Assembly (NCBI RefSeq): GCF_003073045.1
Contig: NC_037593.1
Location: 23,121,868-23,185,867, forward strand
Length of the DNA: 64,000 nucleotides
Direction: 5' to 3'
Source of the DNA: Pomacea canaliculata
Taxonomy: Eukaryota; Mollusca; Gastropoda; Architaenioglossa; Ampullariidae
Shown: in pieces, positions 47,109-59,315 of the stretch
Layout of the letters: the number at the start of each line of letters is the position of its first letter
Numbering within the stretch: the first letter of the stretch is position 1
The notes under the pieces: generated by a model
What the model saw: the letters and a program-made list of their open reading frames with translations, nothing else
What the model was told of the DNA's origin: nothing
The model's database searches: none
Made by a program: the position numbers and the translations under genes

Positions 47109-49130
47109 GAGAATTAACAGACGCTATCACATAGGTAATTAGAAATGCTATACCGAATAAAATTCTGTATCTCGGCCTTTGTGAGCGAGTCATCCCCCAC
47201 CGCCAGGGCGATCTCACGGACACCATGACATCCTGCTATCCACGCCTCCTCCAGTTCCTGGCGTTTCTGGGTAAACAGAAAAATAATGTCAAGTGAAAGG
47301 TGGGTCCAGTGCGGGTTGCGACTCGTAGCCTCCAGTCTGTACCACAGCTATGTGATGCAGTCTTCTGTTACTGATAACAGCAAACCTCAAGTGTGTACAC
47401 ATTGTGAACGGACAAACTCTCCGTGTGAACAGTGTGATGTGTCCTGATGAGGTGTGTGGTGGGCTGAGCACTCGGGTGATGACCTGAGTCGTAACTCACA
47501 CCTAAAGTAGGTGTGTAATAATTGCATACCTCCCCAAACAATTTCTTTAAAACACCTGACCTCATGATCTGTCAAAGCAGACTTTGTTGGTGGTCGCCAC
47601 ACACGTCCAGGGGGTACATGTCGGCCCGAGATGACAACTTTCCACGTGCCAAAGTGATCAGTGGACATCGTCAGCTTGACCTTTAACCTGCAGCGATGCC
47701 CCATGCTTCCTCTTTTCCGTCTCTCCTGGCAGTCTGCAACGGCAAGCAGTCGTTAGTCGTGGCAGGCCTTAGTGGCACCTTACTGACTGAACTCTCAGTC
47801 ATTAAGATGAGAGTACAGGTGTGTCATATAAAGATGAGAGTACAGGTGTGTCATATAAAGATGACAGTACAGGTGTGTCATATACAGATGACGGTACACG
47901 TGTGTCAGTGTGAAATATCAACTTGAGAAGAAGCATGTCTTTCTCAAACAACAGTGTCAGGACACTCCCTTTTAGTCACGTGACTTCTTAAATAACGGCA
48001 ACATCTGTAATTGCCTACATATTAGACGGATTGCCATATTTTTTAGTATGTCATTATGTATGGTATGTGAAACAAGACCTTTACGACCTGTAGACTGTGA
48101 CTGTCTGACATCAACATCAACATCAACATCTTCTGTGAAGACTTCACTCAGCGGAGCGATGACAAGTCCTCCGTCAACTGCACTCAGCCCCGCGATTTGC
48201 CTTTCTTCTGTGTTTTGTCTTTGTTAAGCTGGTCAGCCAGGCTTTGGCCAGGGAGCCGTGCGATACAAGCTCACAGATTATTATTATTTAGCAGAATGAT
48301 TTACTCAGAAAGGACCCGTGGTAGTGGAGAGATCAAGTAGAGCACTAGATAAAAGCTTGTTCCAGTTGTAAATCTTTCTCTGGATAACATTGTTTAGGTT
48401 ACAGTGACGCAGAATGTGTTCCACAAATCATAAAACCGATTAAAAAAATGTCTTAGTTAATTGTTATTGTAGAATGATTTATGCATGTTGCAAAGTGTGC
48501 TCTCTTGAGCAAACTCGGCCATGCTGGGAGTCAGCTTTCTTCAGGTGATCCTTGTTTAAACAGCTTTTTTTTATTAAAAATACTGTTTGCTTTGTTTAAA
48601 TGCAAACAACAATAACATCAATATTGTTAGTCAGACAGTTTTTTTCTCTTTTGTGATTTTAATATCTTTATTTTGTAATAATGTAGTGTTTTAGTTTCTT
48701 CTACTTAGATCGAGGACTAGATGTTAAAAAAAAAAAAATAAAAAAAGCATAAATTTGTTTATTCCACGTGAATAAAGATTGTCTGTCAGGAGATAGTTCC
48801 AAGCTCAGGTCTAACGAGAGTGGTCCTGAATGAGGATGCTTACTAACCCTTCATGCACTGGCCGAAGCCTCCACACAGTCGTTGGCAGTTTCCTCGCCCG
48901 CTACACACCAACGTCTCCCTGACCAGCACCTTGGCCCGCTGGACCACCTGGCCCACACAGAAGGTGTCTGACAGGTACCCGTTGTCTCCGAAGCTGGTAA
49001 TTACCTCCCGGGCAGTGATTCTGCCCTTTCGTGTTAGGATTGCATGACTTAGTCGGGGATGAGCTTGGAAAAAACGAAACAGTTCATCGCCCATTGGTAC
49101 GAGCGATGTTTCACCGGCTCTGTCCGCCAT
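46719..49130 (-). CDS. Unrecognised five-exon gene, Cys-rich with possible zinc finger
   Basis: Exons read by phase: 49130-48848 (starts MADRAGETSLVPMGDELF), 47733-47561, 47266-47154, 46965-46845, and a last exon from about 46790, with a first in-frame stop at 46719-46721. The protein is about 250 residues. Residues 58-109 hold Cys at 58, 76, 82, 86, 92, 96 and 109; then comes FGTWKVVISGRHVPPG with His at 121 and 133. That layout of two Cys, a Trp strand and a terminal His loosely resembles WRKY/FLYWCH/FAR1 zinc fingers. Exon 3 (WIAGCHGVREIALAVGDDSL) looks like a helix-turn-helix. I do not recognise the family. Another frame of the last exon ends in an acidic DDSDSES tail at 46541, so the true C-terminus is uncertain. 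The start sits in an ATGGCGG context, and AATAAA on this strand at 46312-46317 may end the transcript. Confidence 0.6.
47073..47103. repeat. A-run in an intron of the unrecognised gene
   Basis: About 30 consecutive A bases. It could be the tail of a retroposed sequence, but no body was recognised beside it. Confidence 0.7.
47805..47911 (+). repeat. 27-bp tandem repeat, four units
   Basis: Unit AGATGAGAGTACAGGTGTGT plus CATATAA, starting at 47805, 47832, 47859 and 47886. The last two units carry a few substitutions. It lies in the first intron of the unrecognised minus-strand gene, about 70 bases upstream of its second exon. Confidence 0.93.
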
Positions 49131-49629
49131 GATGGAGGTCTCTATCCTCCAGTGTAGTTTTGCTCTACCTACAAGTGTAAAATATGGTCACAGTCAGTGA
49201 CGCCTGTTGCAAGGACACTTCTTGACATGTGATCTTGATGTAGTGTGAAGAAAATACGAACCGGCTGTCGTTATCAAGACTGATCACGTGACTTGCACAC
49301 CGCGCTTGGTGACCAGAGAGGCAGTGCACCCCGAGTGCATTGTCTGCTGACAGTTGACTCGTCATGACAACACAAAGAGAGAATTTGTATTGAGCTCAGG
49401 TAAACATTATGCCAGGCCTATATGTAAAATAAGAGACACATGAAATTGTTGTGCCATCTGCAGTCCAGCTTCTCAACCTCAGATGAAGTGTCAGCAGGGC
49501 CGGCGCTAGGCTGTGTTGCGCCCTAGGCGAAAGAAAAATTCTGCGCCCCCCCCCCCCACCTCACAAAAAGTGAACCATGTTATATCATTTGTTTTGCAAT
49601 TTATTTAGTCCTGGTCATGAAATTGATGC

Positions 49630-50148
49630 TTAAAACCTCACTTTTCTTGCTTTTTGCTGTGCAAAACGAGTTATCAGTTCCTTCAGATTGAGTGCATTTG
49701 CCAAGTCATGCTCAGTAGACATGGTGGCCAGCCCAGTCAGTCTCTCTTGCAACATTGTTGATCTCATGTAGTTTTTAATTAATTTTAATTTTGAGAAACT
49801 CCCTTCTGCACTGGCAACAGAAATTGGAAGGATCAATAAAATTATGAGAGACACTACAACATTCGGCACAATATCAAATAGCTTATCTTGGATTATGAAT
49901 ATTAAGACTTCTTTGGGGTTCATTTTAGGCTTGGGAAGTCTTCTAGCCACAACCTGTAATTCAGAACAGAGTTTCTCCACTTCAGTGTCTTTGCTGTCTC
50001 TGTGCATTAGTGCCTTTGCCAAGACCTCGCAAGATAGTAGAATGTCCTTCGTTGGTTTTTCAGAAATGCTTTGGATATCATAAAGAAATCCAAATAATGC
50101 ACTGTGTTCCTGAATCTGTTTAAATCTGTCTTCAATGGACGCAGTTCA
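49630..50148 (-). CDS. hAT transposase C-terminal (dimerisation) fragment, ZMYM1-like
   Basis: About 170 codons open without a stop. IEDRFKQIQEHSALFGFLYD leads to LLILPISVASAEGSFSKLKL, KNYMRSTMLQERLTGLA and a basic end. The 'lPvs.A..ErsFS.lk.iK..lRs.m...rl..L..l' pattern is the hAT C-terminal dimerisation domain, in the wording used by ZMYM1-like transposases. The N-terminal BED finger and catalytic core are absent from the element. The ending QQKARKVRF falls 130 bases from the left terminus, as in autonomous relatives. Confidence 0.85.
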
Positions 50149-50683
50149 AACAAGAAAGCTAGGCTGAAATATCACCAGTAATGATTGCGGCGGTCTGTCT
50201 CAGAACTCAAGACGACTGTGATGTGCTAAAGACCACCAGACTGTCACGGACCAGTTTGTACAATGAAAAGTTTTGCAAAAAGTGACACCACCGCTATCGC
50301 AACCCGTTGCATCCACACAATCAAAATAAGCACTATAAGAAAAAAGGAAATGAAATTAATGTAAAGAAAGACATAAATCGTGTTAATAAAATATATACAG
50401 CTATGTCACAGTGTATAAAATTCATGCGAACTTATCTGTACAAACTCTCATGAAGTGGCTGTAGGACAGTAGCACTGTTCAGTCTTGCATGGCTAAATGC
50501 AGTTCACAACCTTTACTGACTCAGCTGTGGAAGGATGATCGCTCCAGGCACCCAAACAGACGATTACAAAGTAAATTCAAACAGCAGCACGAGATGTCTG
50601 CAGCCGCTCAGACAAGTGAGGTTTTCACATCGTCCTGTGGGTTTTAAGTTCAAAGTTCAAACTACCTCTTCCCCACTCTGGCT

Positions 50684-50985
50684 GTCCAGCCCTGTTAATG
50701 TGATCTGACTTTCTTTAAAGTGGTAGAGATTTATCTCTACCCTTCTCCACCACCCCACTGAGGTCCTTTCAATCTTTCTCTCATCTCTCTTTCTCATCTC
50801 ACGAACAACTATCAAGTAACATCGCACCACCTTCTTTGTCCAGTCTTCTAGTCTGATCGGACTGGTCATTAACTGTGACAGATTTATCGCTACCCTGTGG
50901 GCCTGTCCACCTATAGCACCTCCATCGGCAAGTGCTTTCAATGGTTCTCTTCTTTCTCATCTTACAGACGAACTAACAAGTAAAA
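50684..50985. repeat. Divergent two-unit repeat inside the hAT element
   Basis: Two segments starting at 50684 and about 50838 share 'gtccag', 'gatttatc.ctaccc', 'tttcaat' and 'tttctcatct.ac'. Period about 154. They replace the space where transposase coding would be expected. Confidence 0.5.
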
Positions 50986-52204
50986 CCGAACTGACTACAT
51001 GTTTGCTGCTTAAAAATAGTAGAAAAGAGTTTTTCTACAAGAACTCATTACGACCAGAGGCATTAGAACCCAGAAGTGTCAAAGAATGGCTTATTAAAAT
51101 TAAATCTTTTTCGAAAATTTGCTGCAGATTTGATTAATAACTTATAAGTAAGAACTACTTTTTGTCAAGAAAAAGTACGTCTGTTTTTCAATTGCAGGCG
51201 TGCATCAAACACACATGGATGCTTGCGTGCCTCCCCAATCAGACCTACACTTATGAGTAGAGGCATTTCAAACACTCCTGTAAAAGGTTTTATGGAGTGC
51301 ACACTGATGGAGACAAGAAATGTGTAGCACCTTGCTCTGGTCTTATTTTGCTGTGTGGTCTAAAACTCAAGCTATCACAGCTTCCAGCATCTAGACCACC
51401 CTGATAGCAGCTACTTTGTTCCCATCCAAAGTCACACCTCACAGGTGGGCGGGCAATGAGAGAGTCTGTCAAGAGAGAGTCTTCTGGACACTAACAATGC
51501 AAAGTTGTAAATCATGGTGTCAGGGCAGCTCTCCACACAGTCCAATGATCAACACTGCGTGGTGTCCAGCATAGGGTTTGTTGAAAACAAGAGAAGTATA
51601 TAGACTGTAGGTCTTAGTACGCATTATCTCTTAATAACCAATTTCAAATATTCTGTTAATGGAGCATAACAACAAGCTATCCGTTCAAACTGTAGACAAA
51701 CAGATGCACTTTAGATAATAAAGATAAACATTACAATTTGGCAACTAAATTAAGCGTAATACACCAAACGAACAGAAATTTAATAATTAATAAGAAAGTT
51801 AAATATTCACGACCATGAGTCACAACAGTAAGTACAAGACTATAGGCCATCAGTGTCAGTAAATAGATATGCTATAAACTTCAAATGGCTCTACCTTGAT
51901 GTTTGTCTGCTAAAGACTTTAATACTCTTATTAACTAAGAACGCGTTGGTGACATTAGGTAAGTTCCTTCGGGTTGAAAGTTCGTAAGTGTAAACAATAT
52001 TGAGCAACTGTTTAGCTGTCATAACCACAGAGAAACTCGCGTAGCAAACTCAAGTCAGTGTTGTTGTCCCTGATCTCATCTGCAGTGTTTTCAATGCATA
52101 AGTGTGGAACCTCTTCAATAGTAAGATAGAGGAAAGAAAGGTGAGCTTGGTACTAGTGGAATGCGGTCCACTCCATCGTAGGGGTCCGCACTGATCAGGC
52201 CCCA

Positions 52205-52530
52205 TCCACCAACCCGCCCCTCCGCTGTCTATTCTCCGCCCCCTTCTTCCCCGCTGGTTAGCTGGTCACTTCAAGTGCGCCCTGTACTAATGGGTTTTGC
52301 TGTACTACATCACTACATGAACTGAGAAACTCGGTGGTGAAGTCAACCTACAAGCTGAGGAAAAGGTGCCTTCCACCAACGCCGCCCCTCTCCCGCCCTC
52401 TACTTCCCCGCTGGTTAGCTGTGGTCACTGCAGGTGAGCCCTGGGATAATGCAATAGTGGGGTTTTCCTGTCATACATGTACTGAGAAACTAGCGTGGTG
52501 GTCAGTCGACAAGCAGAGGAAAGTGTCCTG
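52205..52530. repeat. Two-unit repeat near the right end of the hAT element
   Basis: Units from about 52205 and 52372 share 'ttccccgctggttagct', 'ggtcact' and 'actgagaaact', with a period near 165. Confidence 0.7.
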
Positions 52531-52574
52531 CTAATATCATTTTGTGAAAATGACATTTTTCCCTAAAATTATTC

Positions 52575-52610
<36 letters not shown>

Positions 52611-52799
52611 CAGGCCATTTTTTCCGCCCCCCTCGGTTGCTGCGCCCTAGGCGATTGCCTAGTTCGCCTAATAGGTAGAACCGGGCCTGAGTGTCAGTGG
52701 TGTGTGTGATGCTGTAGGTGCGCACATGATTATTCTTGATGTAAGTTTGTTTGTTGTTTTATATATATATATGTCACTTGCCTTCCTTTTTCATTTTCT

Positions 52800-52965
52800 A
52801 ATTTTTTCATGTTGACATCTTTTAACGCTCCATCTTTCAACGAACTTTATTTCTTATTTTTATTTCTAACTTTTATTTTTGTAACTGGAGCACCTTTCCA
52901 TGTTCAAATTGCCCACTGGGACAAATAAAGTTGATCATTGTCATTGTCATTGTTATTTTTATGGA
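52800..52965 (+). repeat. LINE/SINE-like 3' end with a (TCATTG)n tail
   Basis: 'ttgcccactgggacaaataa' then 'agttgatcattgtcattg' with repeated TCATTG hexamers. A 'gggacaaataaagtt' end plus short tandem tail is typical of LINE-mobilised retroposons. It starts about 110 bases right of the hAT target duplication. Confidence 0.4.
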
Positions 52966-55233
52966 CAGTTGTCTACAGCAACCTCAAAAGTATCTGAAAC
53001 CTTTTAGAAAGTAGCATGAGACCACGATTCGCTTAATTCTAAACTGTTGGCATCATGGCTGATGCTTGAGAAATCTTACCAAAGCCATTCTTTTGAAAGT
53101 TATCTTCCAGCGACCATCGTTACAGTTATTTCCACCATACTGTGAGCACTTCACTCACAAACAAACTACCGTGACCGATCAAGGTATATATATATGTCAT
53201 TGTTTTTACAACGAAAATGTATGAAATCTTGTGGCAAAATCTGGTCTCACATCACCACACGACTATACTTGACAAGACAATCAAAGAAAGGTATTGAAAG
53301 GATGCCAGTGTCGGTGGTGACACCGGCGAGGGACATCGTGACCCAGGAGACATGATTCCAGACGATTAGAGATGTGCTGGTGTTTGTGTGTTCTCACTAA
53401 CCTTGCCATCAATATTTGCAGCCATATGTGCCCCATGTAACCCTGTATCCATGGTAGTATTTCTCCCTCAGGAAGATATCCAAGGTAAAGCGGGTATCAC
53501 CAAATCACTTCAGGGAAAACATGGTGGACCGTGTCTGGGTCAATAGAAGTTTCAAAGGTCTCTGCAGGATGTGAGAGTAAAGAGAGGAGCAAATGTGGCT
53601 TGATGACACAGAGGGCTGTCATGGACATATAGTAAACCTGAAAGACCAGTCGCAGGTAAACAATGAAAACCAACTGTAGGCAAGGAATTAAGATAGAGCA
53701 TTGGAAGAATTGTTGAATACAACAGTACCACCAAATTTCCCTTGAAATTTTCCAGCTTACAATAACCTAGCCATAGACTAAAGATCCAACTAAAAAAAAA
53801 AAAAAAAATAAAGAAAACCACTGGACAATTAATCAATACCTAGGCAGGATCTGACAGCTTGTAGAAGCACTCAGGACAGACAGTCCGCATTCTGTACCCT
53901 GTGGTCTTTGTTAAAACTTGGGATGAAGAACAGCTTGAGAGTGGAAATGAACTGTGGTCGTCCTCATCAAGAGGACAGCAGCTGTGTCAGCTCCAGAAGG
54001 AACTCACTCCCAGCAGACAAGGGTCATTGTAAACTCATTGCCAACATCTCGGGGACCAGCAACGGAAGACCATGCATTGACTAGATCGAAACGAAACACA
54101 CCTTTGTGGAACAGTCAACAGAAAAGTGCTTCATAGACTATAAAGATATTTGAGAGTGTTAACAGAAAAATTCTGTGAAATTTCTCAATCACTAAGGATG
54201 CCCACAAAGTCGATAAACATCAGTAAGACTTCATATGAAAGACAGATGCAAAATAGTTCATCGATAAATGAAAGCAAGTACTAACATTTCTAGAACTGAA
54301 GAAGGTCTGATATTTTAACTTCTGTATTTAGAACTCCAAAGGACTCAAAGCTACAAAGTTGTCAAGCTGTGCACACGAATATCCGACAGTCCTTCCCATT
54401 CAGACTAAACTAATTGTCTGTATTGGTCAGACAGGAGGAGATGAACAACTGCTACCACAACTCTTAGAGGCGTTATACAGAAGAGTTGTTGTCAAGACAA
54501 CAAAGCCTCTGCTGTGGAAATTCCCGTTGACCTCCGTTTGCTATTAATCGTGGTCGGAATGAGTCAAGTGATATAAGGTGGCCATGTAAATGACAATCAG
54601 AAAGAAGATTTGCAATAGTTTTCCATGCCAAGAGATTCTGTAAGTGCTCATATATGACAAGTGGCAGTTTGGCAGCGACCAGGGAGAAGGTAGCAGTGGT
54701 TACATTTGATGACATGCACATACAAACAGCAATTAACATAAAACTTGACTGGTGAGCAGTCGGCAAGGATCAAGGGAGTTGTAGACACACCTACCCGGGA
54801 CTAGGGAAAGCCTTGCAAGTGTTGGGACTCTCTGACAGGAGGAGCATTCCACTCTTGCCGGAGACAAGCAGACGGCGGAGACGGTTCGTAAATCTGTCAC
54901 CTGGCCTTGGAGGAGGTCAGAGAAAAGTGGAAGGTTGCTCGGTGTTCTTGGAGACAAGGAGGTCGGTGGCAAAGATAGAACGACGACTACAAGAAACTAA
55001 AGGTGTCACAGTGTGATAGTCATGGTGTAGCTGACACAGTTTGTCAGACTCCCACAACTCGACACAGCGGCCACAGTCTGACATTGAAGTCTCCCAGAAG
55101 CTAGGTTTATTTTTTGTTTGTTTAATTCTTTAGTGGGGGACTGGTGGTGGTGGTGGTGGAGTCAGCAGATCATAAAAGTCAAGGAGGGTTGACAAAGTGC
55201 TTTTCAGAGAATGCGCGCTTCGGCTTCCTGCGA
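52966..55233. other. Spacer, no gene recognised
   Basis: Frames here are short and mostly overlap on both strands. An A-run lies near 53793-53808. Nothing else can be supported. Confidence 0.45.
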
Positions 55234-55420
55234 CTTGTGACATCACAGACATGGGGTGGGCAGGAACTCGCTTGTGACATCACAGACATGGGGTGGGCAG
55301 GAACTCGCTTGTGACATCACAGTTATGGTACTGCCATGACCTCACTTGTGACATCACAGACATGGTGCTGCCAAGAACTTCCTTGTGACATCACAGACAT
55401 GGGGGTTGGCAGGAACTCGC
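55234..55420 (+). repeat. 37-bp minisatellite, five units, each with TGACATCACAG
   Basis: Units start at 55234, 55271, 55308, 55345 and 55382, with a decayed partial unit at 55420. Each begins CTTGTGACATCACAG and continues with 'acatgg.g.tgg.caggaact'. The first two units are almost identical, the others vary in the middle, and TGACATCACAG is kept in all five. Confidence 0.93.
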
Positions 55421-55429
55421 TTGTTACGC

Positions 55430-58400
55430 CTCACTTCCCCTCACGTGACCTCCGTGCAATTTTATCCTGTTACTCTTGTCCACACACCCAAAGACCATCC
55501 ACCACACTTCACTCCGGTCACTCGCTCTCTCAGAATGAATCAAAACCATCTGATCCATAATGAACAAACACTTTCTCAGGCAAGAAACAAAACAACTACT
55601 TTTAAGACAGAATGTTTACATTTGGAAAAGGCAAAGCAATGACTGTGCTGTTGTACGTCACTACGGTTTTACAACCCAACTGCCAACAACACTGAACACA
55701 GCTGACATGAACATACTGACTGAGTAAAATCTAAACTGTCGATTTGAAAGCGCCTGTCATCAAAGACCTCAGTGAACTTCATCTCATTCACGTGTTAACA
55801 CAAAGGACATAACAATCATAGACTGTAGTCGTCTGTGTTGTCAATAATCAGGAAGGAAAGAGGAGAGGAGGAAGATTTACAGCAGCACTTGCTGTCGGTA
55901 CTTTATCATGAGATGGCAGGTTGCTGTTTGCTCCAGTGATTTGGTGTCAACATCCAGGCCCCGGGGACTACCGTCGGCTGTTGCCGTTTCTTTTTTTATG
56001 TTACAAATCGACAAGGGAAAGAACATGTAGAACAAGGTGACCACAGGTAAACAAAAAAAAAAAAAAAAACAACAAACTTCATTACATCGTCGGAGGCAGA
56101 AACGTCTGCTGGAATTGTTCTGAGAGAAACAATAGGTCAACTACAATAGGGGCTGAGTAGCAACTGATGTTGTAAACGGGGCAGGGTGTTCTCGTACAGT
56201 CCTCCCACCCGGATGAAGGGTCACCACTGAGCATGTGAGTGTGAGCACAGCCTCATGACAGCATGGGACTGTGGCAGCTGTCTCCAGGACAGTGGATGCC
56301 GGCAGCACGTGTAGACGGGATCCTCCACCACATCCTCATCAACGTTTTGACGACTGTTGTGACTTCATAAAGAAACCAAAGTGCACAAAGTGCTGATCCC
56401 TTCTCTGACAATATTTAGAAACAGACGGGAGTCCACCCATTTCTCTACAACATTTACCCTGCGCTCTTTCATATTCTCTTCTGATCGTGGAGATGAACTT
56501 CAGTTGAATTGGAAGCACGGTCTGGCAGTCAACGACACTAGTTTCAATGTTCAGCAAGATATTGGAGTTTGTCTTCCCTCACCCTCCTCGTGCAGCGTTT
56601 AGTACTTACTGCAACATGTTTCGCTTCAACATAAAGGCTTCATTGGCCATGCTCGAGTACCTGCTAGAGACATTTGCTACAGGTATTCACATATTAACAA
56701 CACCAGACCAGTTTTAAACAAATCTCCGTTGACTCCCCTATTCACTGTGCGGTTCACAGACAAAACTCGGGCTTGGGTTGCTACCTGCACACCCGGCACC
56801 ACCGGGGGAGAGACGAGGCCCATGGAGGTCTCCCGTGAATACACACTTTGTTTTGTAGTAAATAGAAACTTCTGGTTATTAGCCGGCATGACCTCCTGTA
56901 GGCGGGTCGTTAGGCCCTGAAAACCCTCCACTGGTGTGAGAGAGTATCGAGTTTGTGGGGACTGGGAGGGTCTCTCGGTAACTGTGAGTTTGCACTTGAA
57001 ACAAAAAAAGTCAAACTTTATCTTTGGCAATTTTTGGACTCCGCCATCTACTTAAAGAAATTATGGCGGGCGTCTCGTGAGTTGAGAGGACGGTCTCCTC
57101 TTCAATAATTTCTTACTTTCCTTCTTCATCGGGTTTTTTTCTTCTTCTGACCGTCCATGTCATCGTCAGTCTTTGATTATTTTCCATTCTTTTTGGCCCT
57201 AAGGATGAGATTGTATAAACCATATCACAACAATGAACAAGAGTTAATAAGATAATGACAGGCATATGGCAACAAGTAGAGGTAATAACAGGCAGATAAC
57301 AATTAAGACAATAACCAGAATAAGGTAGAAAACATTTGCAGGAATAAATGTGAAACACATTAATACACTAACGGCTACATCCGCTGTAAGGAATGTGTGT
57401 GTGAATGTATCAATCACACTAAGTATCAATCAGTATGTACCGGCAAGGAATTGGAGACCTACCCAGGTCACTGTGGTGTGAGTGATTGAGACTAAAGTCA
57501 CGTGACGCACGTTACAGAGTATGAGTGCAGGAGCCGGTGCTGTGACGTACTGTGGATGTCCTGTGAGTGACGTGCCTGAGGGACTGTAGATGTCTGTGAG
57601 TGACACACAATGCACGAGCCCCTGTCTGACAGCCTGCACACCCCCCACTGCCTCTTCTTTCTTCTACTGACGATATTAACCGAGTTTGTGATATCAAGTG
57701 TCACCTGAGGATATCATTTCCTCTCTTATCGTAGTGCTAACATTGAGATTCAGCTCTTGTAGCTGCCTGACAGTTCACAGGTGACATCACGTGACTGTGA
57801 GAAGTTACCGCAGGGATCTCGTAGTAACTCTTTACTGTCAAATCAGTCTTTCAACAGCTGTGTTTGTTCTCAGGTATAACTACATTCTCCATCCATTTGT
57901 GTCTTCAGAATAATGCACTTCTCTGTCTTCTTCGCTTTATCCTTTCCTGCCTCCCCTACTTTCTCTCTCTCTCTCTTGTGCCTCTGTGTGTGAGGGACGG
58001 CCCCACATTACTTCCTTCTCGTCCACATGTGCTCACCCAAACCTGTATAGGTTAGTCAAAATTATGTTTACACTTAGACGGTAGGAAAATAATCATTAGT
58101 ATTAATAGGATGTTGACTGACCCTGTAGGTCTGTGTGAACTTAATGTTAACTGACCCTGTGTCTGCAGGTCTGTGTACTCCCTAAGTAAAGACATTGAAA
58201 CTTTAGTCACTATCCCAAACAACATCCACTCTTGTTTTGCAAGCCATTGCCATGACATCTGACAATACAGTTTGGGATATTTCAGAGTTGTTTTTTTTTT
58301 TTGAGGTTTGATTCTTTTTGATTTCTGCCGAGGCACAAAGTTCCTGTTTATTGTGTCTGTAGCTACGATTCTCCTGCAGCTTGTGTCTTATCAAAACAGT

Positions 58401-59315
58401 TAAAGAGGATCATCTACTCATTAACTGTGTTTACAACCTCCATGACAACTGTCTCCGAGTCCTGCTTCTGACTGTGCTCCAGCAATCACTGTAGAGAAGT
58501 CTGAAGAGCACCGACCTCCAGAACCAGCCAACCAACAACGATTACCGAGGAGCACGGGAAAAAAACACTCCACGGCCCGGTGTTGACTGGTGGTGGAGTC
58601 GGGTGGGTAGAGTGGGGTGGGGTGAGTGTGTGCTGTGCACATACCTGGAATAGCACTGTACCTCCCACACCCCCGTGCACCCCTACCCTGATGATTGTAG
58701 CCGCGGGTAAAGGCTTTCCGATGCCGGAATAGCGCGCCATCGATCTTGCCGCGAGGTCAAAGGCAGCTGTACCCCGGGTGGACGTGACGGGCTTTGTGTG
58801 TCGCTGTGTCGTCTAGAGATACGCTGGAGTGAGTAGCGGGCCTTGCTCAACCCTCACCTGTGGTGGCGAGGTAGACACGTATCTAAAGACAACAGCTAGT
58901 GCAGGTGTGCAGTCAGAGTTGACACCGTGCAAGGGGCAGGTGAGCAGGGCGCTTTACCCTTCCTTGTTACCGCAGAACACAATTCTGTCGAGGTAAGGTG
59001 CGAATCGTCGTCATCGGTGTGGTGGTGATTTTGGGGAAAAAAAACGGTTTACATTCATGAATGTAAGTCTCAGAGGATCACCGAAAAGCTCGTTTAATGC
59101 GTGTCAAAAAGTGCGAGGGAATAAACCCTGATTTCAACCATGGAAGCTACGGCTAGCCAAGACTAGTTCTGAGTGTTTGTGTTCACCGGACTTACCCAAC
59201 TTCAACGGGTTTCACCCCCGTCTTTCCAACTTTTGTTTAAAGCAGAAATTAGATATTTTACACGAGCCCTAGTATTACAAAAACCATCACGTGACTTTCC
59301 GTCGACCAGTAGAAG
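55430..59315. other. Spacer upstream of the doublecortin gene
   Basis: No gene recognised. The last 700 bases are GC-richer with CpG and probably include the promoter and 5' untranslated region of the doublecortin gene. No TATA box is evident. Confidence 0.45.

Larger units (their letters stand above)
49495..52689 (-). mobile_element. hAT transposon with readable transposase C-terminus
   Basis: 3,195 bp with a perfect 8-bp target duplication, AGTGTCAG at 49487-49494 and 52690-52697. The ends are CAGGGCCGGCGCTAGG at the left and CAGGCCCGGTTCTACC read from the right; 'gcgccctaggcga' recurs inside both ends. A minus-strand frame near the left end encodes a hAT dimerisation domain. The rest holds no recognisable zinc finger or catalytic core, so the copy is internally altered and probably not autonomous. 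Confidence 0.92.

Noticed and set aside
56677-57030. 117-codon frame on minus
   Set aside because: No recognisable domain; overlapped by an opposite-strand frame; no supported splice context.
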